The notes beneath the pieces were generated by a model. It had not been told where the DNA came from and made no database searches. It saw only the letters and a list, made by a program, of their open reading frames with translations. Below are positions 24,764 through 37,767 of a DNA stretch of 64,000 nt, piece by piece. Within the stretch, counting starts at the first letter, position 1; every line of letters begins with the position of its first letter. The position numbers and the translations under genes are program-made. Origin of the DNA: Blastomussa wellsi (lineage: Eukaryota; Cnidaria; Anthozoa; Scleractinia; Plerogyridae); assembly GCA_947652115.1 (NCBI GenBank), contig OX393564.1, positions 3,780,098 through 3,844,097 of the forward strand, in the 5' to 3' direction.

Positions 24764-24776
24764 TTTTTATATAGCT
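24764..24776 (-). promoter_or_regulatory. Candidate TATA box of the metalloproteinase gene
   Basis: On the minus strand the sequence reads CTATATAAAAAG about 110 bp before the start codon at 24659. This leaves room for a transcription start near 24735 and a short 5' UTR. Confidence 0.5.
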
Positions 24777-24779
24777 TTT

Positions 24780-27700
24780 AGAGCAAAGCAAAACCAAAAT
24801 TTTGGTTTGAATTTCATGTTATGGTATATTCTTTCAAGATAAAAATGTCTCACAACTATACCACTTTAACATGACACAGTATTTTAGTCAGCTCTCGGGT
24901 TACCGCATCTATTTCAATAAAACGGAGAAAGCTGTTTTTTTCAAGATTTTCTCAGAAAAATTTATCATCTTCGGTTCAAATAGAAGGCGTTAATTATTTA
25001 CAACTATAAAGACCAACAAATTTCTTGAGTATAATATAAGGAGTGGTCACTTAACTTCTCCTTTCTGAGATTCGCTAAAAAATAAATGTTTAGTAGTAGA
25101 TTTGTCTTATTATTGCTTTCAGATTTCGTTTCGAAATGTCCCTTTCTATCCACTGATTTAGTTGAATTAAGGAAATTGAAGTGATGAGTACCCGGAAAAC
25201 TCTTAACTTAAATACTTAAAGAGCTTTTATTGATGTTTTTAGGTCGATTTGGATATCTACAAAAGTGATCTATTTCTGTGTTACTGATATATTTAACATT
25301 TATATTTATATTTCTTTGCTCATTTCTCAGGAAAAGATACATCGCATCGATACGTGCACGAACGTAACCTGTATAAAATGCGTACGATCACGAAAGCCGT
25401 TCCGGGAAGGCGTCACTACAGCGATATTTAGTTGACTATCCTTCATTGCAATCCGTATCAACTGATCAAATAATTTTCTTCTCTGCAGATAAGTACAAAA
25501 TGAACTGTCAAAAAGAAACACATGAAACCCTCATTGACTACAAATTATTATTGATGAACCTCATTTAAAATTGTCATTTCGTAGCATAGCATTTGACATA
25601 TCAAAAATCCTTTTAAAGTGTTTGACTGAGTAGCCAGACTGCTGGAGCGGTGTGTTATTTTTAAAGTCTTTTGAATACTTTTTGTTGTACAGGGAGTTGT
25701 TTGCTTACTTTTAAAAACATGAAGAGTCTCTTTTTGAGAATAAAAATAGTAATTTCCTCTCCATTACTTCAAATACTTTAGCCCAGTATAACTTCCTGTT
25801 TTCTATTTTATTAGAAAAAAAGAAAAAGATTATCACTGTAATCAGGAAAAAGATTATCACTATAATTGAAAGAATTGTGGCGGTTTATTATTCGGCTTAT
25901 ACAATAACAAAATTTCCAGTAAAAATCTAGCTTCTGCAAAAGTTCGTCGAGAAAACCTTTTGTTGAAACTGGCCACTTATTATTTTGACTTTTTTCCGAA
26001 TTTTAATGAAACGAGTGGCGATATCAACGTGATAACAATCGTGACCTCAAAATGTACACAAATCGCACATTATTATAAGTGAACGTATTGTCCCAAGCGA
26101 GTTCACTGAGAATGTGCGAATGACTTGGTAAAATAGGATCTTAAAGCAGGTTTAAAGGGCAATTTAGTAACTTCAGCAACCTGGAGGGAAACAAAAAACC
26201 ATGATTAACAGGACGTCAAAAAAGGAATAGAGTGAACTTAACTTATCTAGCAGATTGCAACAGTATATTTTGTAAATAATAAATTCAGGTATACGTTTTT
26301 GCCTGAAGTCGTGCGTTTCAGCCATATTAGCTGGCGGTAGTTTCAAAGGAAATATTTTTGGGTTTTGGCTTGTAAAACGATTTTCATATAAATTGGTGGT
26401 AGGTTATACTCATTTTTGATGTTAAAATTTCGAACAAAATATAGTGGCAAGATAATTTTTTCGGTTGTAGCCGCACTGGTGACAGTCTTGTCCACACAAT
26501 GTACGATAAAGTTGACAAAATACGTGCACAAGTTAAAACATTAGTTCGGACCGCTATCATACAAGAATGTATGGCGTAATTGTGAATATGAATCGAGCGG
26601 CTACTGATGTACAGAATTGCGCAAAAATAGGTCCTCTGTTGCAAATAATCAAACTAGATATAAGGTAACATAAGATCAGAATATAATAAGACAAGATAAG
26701 ATAAGACCTTCATTAGTGTGTTAACAAACAATGGTACTTAAAACACATTTTTAAAACTGTTCGATAATTAATAGGAATATTACGAATATTACTTTTCTCT
26801 CTTTAAATGTGTTAATGTAGTGTTTAGTAACATTACTGAATTTTATCATCAATTATCAATCTAGTAAAACAATTATAAATTTCGTTTCGGTTTTCTACAG
26901 ATTCTCAAAATAACGATTTCGATTTCTGCTCTCGTTTAACCGGCGTTATTGAAAAAAGTACCTGGGCGAAAAATGTTCTCGTTAAAATGGAACTAAGTTT
27001 TTATCGAAGGCATTCGATAACTTTTGATAGTTCGTTTGATTGTGACTTGCATAGCAAAAAGGCAAGTTTCATTTGAATATGAGCCATTAGATTATCATTC
27101 CTACAATCGCGGAAAGAACTGTTGAGTCAACTAAGTAAAATGTACACATATAAGACAGTCGCACTCTTATTGCCTAATTTTCCTCGCCCTTTCCTTCTTT
27201 CAATGCTGCTTTGTGCGTGGATCGTTCGTCGCAAAAGATATGAACAACGACAACATTGAGGAAGGGAGGGTGAGAAGCCTGAGGGGGCATTTCTTGGCTG
27301 GGGGTGTGGCTTTCGTATCGCAATTCGACGAGAGCGGCTTCCATATGTCTTTGTCTCATCAGGTTTTTCCGCGATTGTAGATGTGGCTTATATTTATTCG
27401 GATAATTTATATATTACTGGCGGTCATTTTGGAAGTTTAAAAACAGTCATTTCCTTATAATGATTTAAGTGCTATCTGTGACAAGCTTTTTTCTGTTTGT
27501 TTTGCTGATAAACATATTGGTAAGAATCGTTTTAAGTGTCTATTTACATGGAATATTCCTGAAAGCAAGCCAGCTGTTAGACTAGTCTCAGAAAGCATCA
27601 ACAACAGCGTATAGCATTTGCTCTATAGCGTTAGCAAATTAAAAAAAACGAGAATCAAAACAATCACAAAGGCTTTGACTGATCGAGAACTCTGAGCTCT

Positions 27701-27940
27701 TATTTCTAATAAGTTATTGTTTTAAATCTTAGTTACAAAATGAGAATTGAGAAAGTTGGAGCAAAAAGTGCAATCAAATGAGCGTTTCTCTCACTTCACA
27801 TGAAAAGCTTCCGCCTTATTCTCAGATTGCCTCGGCGTGAAGAGGCTTGAGACTAGTTATGTAGTTTGGCTTCACGGTACCAATTTTAGTGACCGAATTC
27901 TCTTTTGTTGATGTTCCACCTTGTTAAACTGTCTATTATT
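24780..27940. other. Intergenic DNA, no supported gene
   Basis: AT-rich with short frames only. A 25-bp direct duplication (gaaaaagattatcact) occurs at 25820-25862, and a small run of aagataagataagacc near 26694. Nothing else could be supported. Confidence 0.45.
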
Positions 27941-27944
27941 TCAA

Positions 27945-28310
27945 GGCAATTTTATACAACGCCAAAGATGGCTATTATAATGCTTTATAATGCTTTAATA
28001 TTACCACATTTTGATTACTGCAGCCCGGTCTGGGATTGTATGAGTGGCTATTTGAGTGACAAATTACAAAAATTATAAAATCGCGCAGCTCCAACCTCGT
28101 TCTAGCGACGCTTAAGTGGGAGAAACTGTCTCTTCGTCGTAAAAAACATAAAGCTCTATTTATGTATAAAACATTGAATGAACTTGCCCCAAAATATCTC
28201 CAATGTCTTTTCACTCAACGCCATGTTAATGATTATAAATTAAGAAATCTTGAAGGTAAACTTTCGCTGCCCAAGCCAAAATAATACTAATTACTTTAAA
28301 CGAAGCTTTA
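27945..28310 (+). pseudogene. Non-LTR retrotransposon reverse-transcriptase C-terminal fragment
   Basis: The plus strand encodes LPHFDYCSPVWDCMSGYLSDK followed by an in-frame TAA and then LQKL/NRAA-like residues. In another frame, KKHKALFMYKTLNELAPKYLQ and a LRNLEGKLSLPKP-like stretch follow. These are the usual C-terminal RT residues of cnidarian LINE-type elements (DYCSPVW, KHKALxMYK). Stops and frame changes show it is dead. Confidence 0.75.
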
Positions 28311-28329
28311 AGGTGGCTCAATACCCTAA

Positions 28330-29440
28330 GGGAATGTGTGAGAATCAGCAGTTTATCTTAAAACTAGAGGGTGGGGGTAGGTTATATAAAGGCTCTGTTT
28401 TCTGCAAATGGGTCTGGCATGCATATTTAATGTGTGATGACAGCTGGTCACGTGACCATACTCAGCTTATTTAAATTCGATCTCTGCTCGGCAGAATCGT
28501 GTGAAGAATGAATGTAATTTGGGTCAAAAATTGCCCCAAATATCATTGTTTTGGGACATTTGCTGGTGCCGGAGCTCATCATCAAGGGCTGAGATGGCTT
28601 AAACCTTGCCAATTCCAAAGAACTGTTTATTGGCACTGTGAATGTGACAAACTTCGACCATCAATGCTCGATGATAGCTACTGGCAGTTTGTTCTTCATG
28701 GACAATGGGCCATAAAGCAAATGAACCTTGTCTCACTAGGCTTCAACTGGCAAATATGGAAGTTTCAATCAACGATGGAAGTGGCTGGAAAACTTTTAGT
28801 ATGTTATTGAAGCCTGGTCAGAGACAGACATTGGTAGTAGGTAGGTCTTTCCCGCTCAAGTCAAGTCAAATTTCCCAGGATGCAATGCGGTCAGATTCCT
28901 GCTGGTTGCTGCTTGGTTAAGGTTGCTTTCGAAAAAGGAACTACTTGGGCTCGCGTTTGACTTTTTTGGCCGAACTTTGCATTTGAGTTGAAAGCAGAAG
29001 AGTTGTTTTGTAATGCTTACCCTGTGATTAAGAAGGTATCTGAGGTATCGGATTCCCACACGGCAATCATGTAAAACACTTGTAATGAGTTTTAGTTTTT
29101 AACTTTTAGCTTAACTGATGATTCTCCGTGTTTAAATAAATAAAGTTTTCCTACGTTCAGGGTGGATCGAATAAGACAATGTAAGTGTAGTACACCAGCT
29201 TCGAAATGGGTTACAAGATATTTCTTTCTTGACAGAGCAATAGAAAGATCATTTTACGAGGGATAGTGGTATATTGCCATTTTTCCCTACAGCCTCTTTG
29301 TTCTTCGAATAGGGGAACATCGTGCATGCGTCCTTACCAACCTCCTCATATGTAAGATAGACACGTCGGACAAGATAAATCAGAAAATTAAACTGAAGAC
29401 ATATTGCATTAAACCAATTTATTTCAATTTATGGTTACAA
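28330..29440. other. Unassigned intergenic DNA
   Basis: Open frames at 28508-28810 and 28705-28920 show no domain or splice context. Probably repeat-derived; nothing definite seen. Confidence 0.4.
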
Positions 29441-29448
29441 CAATTAAC

Positions 29449-29549
29449 TTGATTTGCCCCATAGATTATTCAGAGTTTCCCAGAAGTAGGTTCCTGCGTA
29501 TGCGCTGCCTTCCCAGTAACTACACAAGATAGTTGACCACTGACCTGGT
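29449..29549 (-). CDS. Unassigned terminal exon with polyadenylation signal
   Basis: On the minus strand an acceptor (tttattaccag) at 29550 opens a frame, in phase 1, of about 33 residues (QWSTILCSYWEGSAYAG... ending LWGKSS) with a stop at 29449-29451. AATAAA follows at about 29417. Exon-like features are good, but no upstream partner is certain. It lies downstream of the broken protease (stop at 30621) and upstream of the metalloproteinase. It may be a leftover or alternative 3' exon of the protease cluster, or part of a gene I did not find. Confidence 0.4.
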
Positions 29550-29640
29550 AATAAACAAAAGAAAAGAAAAAGTGCTATTCAATATTTGAATTGTTGCGGT
29601 TTCCTGTATGCACTCAGAATAGTCGACTAAAGGTCTCATA

Positions 29641-29827
29641 TAGTCTGCAGAGCAGGCGGTTTTTGTGGGTGGAATGCTTCGAAAACAGCGATCACAAAAT
29701 TTTGAGCGCGCGAACACTGGGGAGAGCTAAAAAAACAGGGGGAGGGGGAGGGGCGGAGGTCATCCGGTCTTTCGCGATCGCTGTTTTCGAAGTATTCCCC
29801 GCACAAAAACCGCCTGCTTTGCAGGCT
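29641..29827. mobile_element. MITE with 10-bp target duplication (Mutator-like)
   Basis: 187-bp element. Ends TAGTCTGCAGAGCAGGCGG and its inverse CCGCCTGCTTTGCAGGCT extend into about 53-bp inverted repeats (tttttgtg, cttcgaaaacagcgatc). It is flanked by perfect 10-bp direct repeats AGGTCTCATA at 29631-29640 and 29828-29837. A 9-10-bp duplication fits Mutator-like elements. Confidence 0.8.
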
Positions 29828-32021
29828 AGGTCTCATACGCAGATTGTAAGCCATAGACCAATTCGGCTGACATGTTTACATCCTTGTTGTCACCCAATTA
29901 AGGTCATGTGATGATTCATTTGGGAGGTTACAATTGTGTAATTTGACATACACAACTGATTGCATGCAAGTATGTACGAACAAAACAAGGGGTAGCAACA
30001 AGGAGGTAAACACGTTAGCCGAATAGGTCTATTAAGTAAAATTAAAATAGCATTCATGGCTTCATTTGTCCACCACTAATACGTGTAACGAGTGTGATGA
30101 AACTAACAAGCCACCGTATGACTGGTGCATTTTAATACTTATCATTCTTTGAACGCGAAAACCGTAAATTATAAAAATGCTAAAAGAAGGAAAGAGCTAA
30201 ACTTTCAAACTCGGTAAGAACAATGTTGTCAGTACAGGACCTAATTTCGTTAATATGGCTTTTATAGGTATTGTGGTAAAATGTACAGCCGCTATCTTTT
30301 CCCTACGACATTAAGGACGGAGCAAGTCAAAAGTTAACGATATAACTGGTAAGAAATTGTTTATTTAGGTAACCAATTGAGCCCGGCGTAATGGGTTCAA
30401 TTCTTGCGGACCAAACAAGGAAATGCACGTGCAGCCTAACGGCAATGAATTTACAGATGAAGTCTAAAGTAGTTGAGTAGTCCGGATAAGTGAGGTGTAA
30501 ACTTCATTTGGGGTAGGTAAGCCTTTAACTTATCTGTGTTCTGGATCTACCTTTTAGTCCATTAGACATTTTAAAAGTACGTTATGTAAACAGACCTTTG
30601 ATTTTTTTTTCTTTTACCAATTATTGCAGCCTTTCCTTTATCCATTTGACGTAATTTGAAACCCGAGCAAACACGGAGTAGTAATCAGTCTGACATTTGT
30701 AGTGCCCCCAACTGACGACCCCTCTCAAAACCCACTTTCCGTCTTCTTCGCATACAAGAGGTCCACCACTGTCTCCCTAAGAGAGAGTATTTTTTTTAAT
30801 AACTTCAACATCGGAAAACATACAAACTCATACCTCCAACGTGGTACAAGAGGTAGGGGTGTTTTACAGTTTTATGACCTTTGGTATAAAGTACACGATA
30901 CAGCCAGATTTTCAAATCAATGGTTCTCCGGGAAGACCTCTGTCACTTCAGACTAGTCGTGCAGACGTTGTTGTTGTTATTTTGGTCATTGTTGTCGTTG
31001 TCTTTGTAGCTGTTTTTGTTGCTGTTGTTGTAGAGCCTATCACCTTTATCCAGTTAATACTTTTCTTAACGGTAGGCCAACAAAACAAGCTAAAGCTAGC
31101 AAAAAATTGGAATGTGAGGTTATTGACGATTTTTAGATCGTATGGGACTGAGACTATGATATCCGATTGACGTCACAACCTGGCTCAAGCCATCAGATAG
31201 CCTTTGTTCTCGTTTTATGAACCTTGCATGTTACTGGTTCTTGATTAAGAAAATGTAAACTGTGTATTCATTTTCACCTGACAGCCCCCTTTGCCGTGAC
31301 CACCAGCACAGAGCATAGGTTTCTGAAAGACTTTGCTCAGTACTTTGTTCCTTGCCCTGCATGTTTTGTGATCCACCACCGGGAGCACTGCTTGTTGCAG
31401 TACATCCGATGCATTCCCTCCACCGACCGTACGTCCCCAGCCTGGAGAAATACATAAAAATTAGAAAGAAAGGTCAAGAAATAACTTTAAAAGTTGGTGC
31501 AAACTCGGTCCAGGTTGAGTGAAGTCAGTTAGGAAAATTGAAAACGAGTTATTGGCTGGCAAGTTTTTAATAACCGATCGGTGCCCATTTTAATGGGATA
31601 GGTTCTCGGCCCGGCGATGGTGATGCCAAACAATCGGAGCGTTTACTCGACTATTATGCAAAATTTGCCTTAGAAAATTTCACACTCCTTAACTCTATTA
31701 TCAACCACGTGTACTGCATTTATAGCAGAAAACTCGACCTCAAATAAAGTTTATGCACTTCCGAATGAATGCACAGGATCATTACGTACAACCCAAAAGA
31801 TTCCCAAAAGAAGGATGCTAAAATTTCATGGAAAATGCCAATAGATCTACACAGAAAATTTAGAATATAGCGATGAACATCGAATTTGTTCTCCGGCCCG
31901 AAGGATTTATTGTGGATGAACGCCTGAGTTATGTACAAGCATCCGATTGGTTCATAGACCATGGGATTGGGTAGTACGTCGAGCCGTGAACCAGTCTTTT
32001 TATAAGGGGCTGATTACAACC

Positions 32022-32150
32022 TCCTGTGCAGAGGTTCTTGCTCGTCACGCAATGTTCCTCCGTCATGCAATATTCCTCCGTCACGCAATATTCCTCCGTC
32101 ATGCAATATTCCTCGTTGGGAGGAAAAGAACCTCTGCGCAGGACGTTAGA
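32022..32150. repeat. Hairpin element with four 18-bp tandem repeats
   Basis: At 32044-32115 an 18-bp unit (gtcatgcaatattcctcc) is repeated four times with 1-2 changes. It is enclosed by inverted arms cctgtgcagaggttctt (32024) and aagaacctctgcgcagg (32125). It sits in an intron of the broken protease. The repeated reading frames seen on both strands here are artefacts of this array. Confidence 0.75.
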
Positions 32151-32519
32151 ATGCATGAAGGATTCAGTCCGGGGTAAAATTTGATACCTCATAGCCAGAC
32201 TGAGAAACCTCAGCTCGTCTTCCAGAACAAACCTTCTTGGAAAGGTGTTTGTGGTTACATGACAATGTTTTCAACCCGAGTGGAAATTGAAATTTGAAAA
32301 TTCCGCCCGGTATGAAATTCTGAAAAAAAAAATTTCTACTTTACCAGTGATAAAGCAATTTTTCCCTGAAGATATCTGATCTTTCCGTCCTTTCGGAAGG
32401 CAAACTGTGTTGACCTTGTCACTTGGCTTTATCGGCTTGTTCAGTTTCAATAATGCCACGTCGTGTTTTACACTTTTTATGCTGAACCCGCTGTGATAGA
32501 TAACTTTTGTCACATCAAT

Positions 32520-32783
32520 AGTCCAGTTTCGAGTTAGCCAAGACAGCTGAACAAAAAGACTAAATACTCAGTTGTACAGGGTTAGCCTCAATCCGATGAA
32601 AAATATTCACAAATACCAGCAGAAAAGCACTGAAGCGTAAGATGAAACAATGCAAAAAGTTGTTAATATTTCCTGTTCTCACTGGTATTTGCGAATATTT
32701 TACTTCAGGTCGAGACTAACCCTGTATGGACGCGTCTTTAGTCGTTTTATTCAGCGGTCTTGGTTAACTCGAAACTGGACTAT
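32520..32783. mobile_element. Palindromic MITE inserted into exon 3 of protease B
   Basis: The exon measures 483 nt against 219 nt in the paralogue, an excess of exactly 264 nt. The extra segment is a fold-back: tagtccagtttcgagtta at 32519 and its inverse near 32780, with arms of about 120 bp (caaataccag near the centre). Removing 32520-32783 rejoins an open frame of 74 residues equal in length to protease A. A 2-bp duplication (AT or TA) is likely. Confidence 0.8.
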
Positions 32784-33564
32784 TGTTTGTTGAACCGACG
32801 TTGGAGAACCTTCACGGTGGTGGGCACCTGGAAACAAAGAAGACGCATTTCAAACAATTCCAACCAATTCCGCCAGCTTTTATGGAGTTCCTTATAAGTT
32901 GCTAATTATGAGGAATTGCTCCTGATGATATCATTTTGTTGCAAGCGAAATTGGTGCGTTCTCTATTTTTAAATGGTCAGTGACATACACATCTGCTTTG
33001 GAAACAAATAGCGTGATAAAAATACCATCGCGCACTTGTAAGCTGTGCCAGTCCCAAATCGCGTGTACGTTAGGGCGGAGGAAAGAGAATAAAGCTCTGA
33101 TTTCAGACACAACAACGTGTTCTTTTTAATCCTTCATATGAGAACCGTTTTTTTCTTTTACATTAAACTTCATTTTTTATTTTTTATTAATAAATGTACA
33201 TACTCCATTGAAATTACTAATTTAGCATAGTGATGGGATGTTCGATCCACCTCGTGGACATACTATCGTCGCCATCGTCATCCTCATCATCGCTATTATT
33301 ATCATTGTTATATTAATGTACATGCGTTAATTCCACCAAAAATGTAAAGTAAAAGGTCCCCGAGTTAGATTGAAATGGTAACCACTTGGTGACCATGACG
33401 TTTCAAAAAGTTACATATTAACCTTATGCCACAGAAATCCCAAGAACAGTGCTTTTGCATAGAAAGAAACTAGACCCTTATAATGGTTTATTCAATAGGG
33501 AACAGAATAGAAGCGAATAATTCAAAGAGAAGAAAGGGGCGGGTATGTGAAGGAAAGGAGGTTA

Positions 33565-33705
<141 letters not shown>

Positions 33706-34849
33706 TCAAGAATTAGGCGTGGCATCTTCGCCGTTTTACTACACGCGATGGCTGGGACATACGCTTCCCACATTTAGCTGTTTCAATGAAAGAAAACAAA
33801 AGTGATTAAAAATTTGCTATTGCTTCTCATAGTAGTCGTTGCTTGTTCATTTTACTCTGTTTTATTCTGGATTGATGAGGACCTCCCAGGGCAAATGAAC
33901 AGCTAGCGGGAGTCGTGCAGGCCTGTCACAACATTTGGCTGCTTCTTCGTGTACCGGACACATATGACGTAAAACAAAAGATGAGAAACAATGTTGCCCA
34001 AACTACAATTAAGAATCAAGAACAAAGGTAAAAAAATGTCTAACATCTGCATACGGTACACGAAGCAAGAGCCCAACATTTTATTAAACCACAGAAAAGT
34101 CAAAACTGGTCAAAAGTCAATGTTACCTTGTTCCCGGAAATAACTCGACAATTCCCTTGTTCCCTAGTCTAAAAGCTATTTAAAGATATCTTCTGTTCCC
34201 TAAAAGTAAATGGCTATGTTCCCTTGTTCCCTAAAACCCCTGGGGGCCCTCGTTGATAGATTGATCTCTAGACTTATGATGTTTTAATTGGTCATTACGC
34301 AGCAAACTAATGATGTGACGATAACTCCACGAAATTGTCAAAGAACATATATCTTATATTTTAGCATGCCCTGATTTTAAACTTAAACCTACATTTTTTA
34401 ACGGTGTCCATACTTTTGCAATTCAGTGACATGTGTCTTGACATCATTTTCGTCTTTTCTTCCAAACATTTTTGCTCCTCTTTTTTCATTAATTGAATGT
34501 AGTAGAATTCTATTTTTTGTTTAAGTTTTCTTTTTATTGATTTCTTTGGTGGTTTATTTTTCGCTGGACTAGATGAGGAACAATTGTTAGCGAACTAACG
34601 CCTTGAAAGCATTAGGGTTTATCTTTGATGTATTGGGTAACGGCATCCTGTCCTGAAATGTGAATATCTATAACTTATAAATAAACTTCCCTGCCTTCTT
34701 ACCTTCTGTGAGCGAAGAAAGTGGAAAAAGTGTCAATAAACCGAAAACCACCAACATCTTCAGATCCGATCCGTGGAAAGATTAAAAGAGCACTCATGCG
34801 CTCACTTAAATGCGATAGATTGCTATTTATTTTACATTATATCGACAAA

Positions 34850-36840
34850 ATAGCTTGTCAGAGAACTACAAACATCGATTAAAGTTGCAATTGCAAATGT
34901 CATACATATAAAAAGCGGCTAGACAGTTCTGGGACAAACTGATTTTTATCAACATTCAGCTTTTTATGCTGCGGTCCTTATATGCGAGAAAGGGCACTTT
35001 TTTACATTGGTGCATCTTCATGATTTAACAAAAACTGTGTTCTGGGCGTTTCTCCCCTTTTCAAAATTTCAGGCAAGCGACTCAATAAAATTACGGTATT
35101 CCTAGCTCTTCTACTAAGAAAGCACTTAACTAGTCTGACCCGCATTATGAAGAAGTAAAAAAAAATTCAAACAAAAGTGAAAGTTATTTATCTAAACATA
35201 CGAGCATTGAAATCATTATGTGTTTTTTCAGCTGTGTGACATGCTGAACAATTTTGACGCCTTTTACTTACGAATAACTACTATTTTGAGTATTTACTGT
35301 TGTTATTGCTATATTTTGCCATTAATTGATCTCATAACAAAAAGTACCACAGCTTTGTTAAGTTGTTTGCGTATCGGACGTAAACTAATACGTTTCGAAT
35401 TTGACATTTTGAAATTTCGCTATTTCTCAATTAAAAACTAAAGAAAAGTGCATGGTTGTTTAAATAATAATGTGCGATTATTTGGTTGAAATTCGGAAGA
35501 ATATTCCCTCAGTATCACGCGCATAACTGATAAACCAATTCTGCTATATTCTGTGACATCCTTTTTCATTTATATCATTTGATGGCGGAGCACCTCACTG
35601 TAAATGCATATTTCATTTCCAGGGGACAAAGCTTGTAAATATGACAAACATTGAGGTTGAATCTGTAGTAAATGGTCCCTTTTCATGCCGAATAGGTATT
35701 TGGTTTGTAAACATTTAAACATCTTCAAGGTTCTACTCAATCTGGATTCTGGATATTTTCCCATTTTCGATATTTCATATCGAAAGGCAAATTAACTCAT
35801 TCCAAGTTTTTCTTTCCAAAACCCGAAGCTGTCGGATCCCCATTTCGAAAACGTCGAAACTCGAAATTCTAAATAAAGGCGAAAAATTTTCATGAACCAT
35901 TAATATGTGTTGTTTTTTATTCTACAGCTGTGTACCACGTTGAGTATTTTCAGTACATTTGGTAAGAAACTACTTTTATTACTGTTTGTTTACCACGATT
36001 TAGCCATTAATATAATCCATCTTCTTGAAGGGCCTTTGTCACTATGAATGGAGCCATATAATGTTCAAAATTACCTTTAAATTATTGAAAAACTTGAAAA
36101 ACCTAGGCTAAACTTTTCAAGATTTGTCATTGGCAACACAGCATTTTTAACAATAGTAAGGCAGCTTTAGGAGGGGGGTGCCGGCGGTTCGCGGATCAAC
36201 GGATTTCGCCTTAAAAAGCACACGGATTGTGGATTTCAGCGAAAAATTAAGCGGATTCGCGGATTTCGATAATACAGTGGATCGCGGATTAGCTGATAAT
36301 TTTAGCTCGGATTCCGGACTCTTCATGCCATGAAGTTCGTATCGTGGCCTTGGCGTGTCTTTAGTCCTGGTCTCAATGTTCTCGTTTTTGTCCATTTTCT
36401 GTTTGCACGAGACCCAAACCACCGCTTTACATTACAATTGCCGCAATGAAACGAAACCTCTTGAAAATTTTTCACCGAAAACAACATCTACTATCCTTTC
36501 AGTGAAACTATAACACAGAAAATTTTCAAGGAATGCGGATGCCGATTTTAATGAAACTAGACGCATGACTGCGTGCACTCGGGCTGCTCTTTTTCGCTGA
36601 AACTTGATTTTTATGTATAAATATAGATTAATTACAAAACCGCGATAACTCTGTGTCACCTTATGAACAGCTATGAAAGTGTTTTATACCTACATGTATG
36701 TGAGATCAAATGGTTGCCTGTTAATTTTTTTATTTTTTTACCGTGTCAAGCTTCTAAAAACTCGTGCTGCATACTAATCAGCTGGGTTTACACATTGCAA
36801 AAATAAACTAGTGAGTATATGACGTCATTTTCTCTCTCGA
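34850..36840. other. Intergenic DNA between the two protease genes
   Basis: No domain-bearing frame. 36175-36300 holds a local cluster of gcggatt/cggatttcg phrases. A perfectly bordered 34-nt plus-strand exon-like segment (acag before 35928, gtaaga after 35961) stands alone and is not called a gene. Confidence 0.4.
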
Positions 36841-36844
36841 TCCA

Positions 36845-36966
36845 GGCTCCACATGATTTGATTGGGTAGAATCTAATAAAGGGATTCCAGTCAAACTAGC
36901 CGTTATAAACCGACTGATGTGATTGGCCTCCTTTCGTCAGATTCTAACCAATCAAATCATGTGTCC
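36845..36966. mobile_element. MITE with 25-bp terminal inverted repeats
   Basis: cacatgatttgattgggtagaatct (start 36850) is inverted as agattctaaccaatcaaatcatgtg (end 36963) around a 65-bp core. Non-coding. Confidence 0.65.
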
Positions 36967-37352
36967 CACAGCCACTTGTATCTCGTGCACAGGCCCAACC
37001 GGTTTAAACGGACAAGTGGCTCTTGGGAGGAGAATGACAGTTCGTTAGATACACATGGAAACCTTCATCTAAAAACGATCCAATAAGGTTTATTTCGTAT
37101 TGCCACTATTTTCTTCCAACCGTTCCTCCAGACTAGAGCAATTTGGTCCAGACCAAGATAGATAGCATTATTAGCTTGTATGCTAGCCAACAAAATGACC
37201 TCTTTTTCTCGATTTCACGAGATGATTGGAGGGGCTTGTCGCCATGAATGATGCCTTCATTGGTTTTGTATAAAATTGCCTTCAAATTAAAGGAAACCCT
37301 CAAATACAAGTTTACAATAAACAGAGGTGAAGCAAGGATGACTTCGAATTAG

Positions 37353-37442
37353 TCTCCTTCGCAGCCATTTTGGGGATGTCACGCAACGTTTCTTTGGGGG
37401 AGCGTTGCGTGACATCCCAGAAACGGCTTCAAAGGAGACTAG
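37353..37442. mobile_element. Short palindromic MITE
   Basis: tagtctccttcgcagcc and ggcttcaaaggagacta are inverted ends. The inner arms ggatgtcacgcaacg / cgttgcgtgacatcc are perfect. The flanks CTTCGAAT and CTCCGAAT may be an 8-9-bp target duplication with one change. Confidence 0.7.
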
Positions 37443-37662
37443 CTCCGAATAAGCAAGATTAGGAAGGATTGTAACTGAAAAACATGAAAAATTAGGCTAA
37501 ACTTTTCAAGATGCTTTTTCCCTGACAATTGGATAGTACAAGTTACAGTGTAAGGAGCGCGCGCACAAGCCCCATGTCATAGGTATCGCCACTTCGCTTT
37601 CTGCCGTGCTAGAGCAACTGTGGTCACTGAACATAGTTATAAATGTAGAAACATCACATTAC

Positions 37663-37767
37663 CTCGTTGTACACACAGCTGGCATGTTTCACCGCATGAT
37701 TCCGCTACAAGTGGGATGTCACAATATGACACAGCGTCAGCGCAGTTATCATAATGGTCCAGGCAGT
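37663..37767 (-). CDS. Unassigned ShK-domain exon in the protease cluster
   Basis: A 105-nt minus-strand exon, phase 1 in and out, with acceptor ...cactgaag and donor gtaatg. It encodes a complete ShK pattern with six cysteines (DCLDHYDNC; SYC; ESCGETCQLC). It lies after the stop of protease A (38211) and before the start of protease B (34757). Proteases with ShK domains are known in cnidarians. It could be an alternative C-terminal exon of A: a weak donor at ACAAG/GTTCGC just before A's stop would join in the right phase. It could also be a relic of a lost gene. Confidence 0.6.

Noticed and set aside
30841..31170. Val-rich open frame
   Set aside because: Comes from a GTT-rich stretch within an intron of protease B on the opposite strand.
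31929..32192. Frames with EEYCMTEEYC / FLRHAIFLRHAI repeats
   Set aside because: Both strands translate the 18-bp tandem repeat; no coding evidence.
35928..35961. 34-nt plus-strand segment with perfect splice borders
   Set aside because: No neighbouring plus-strand exons in phase; likely chance.
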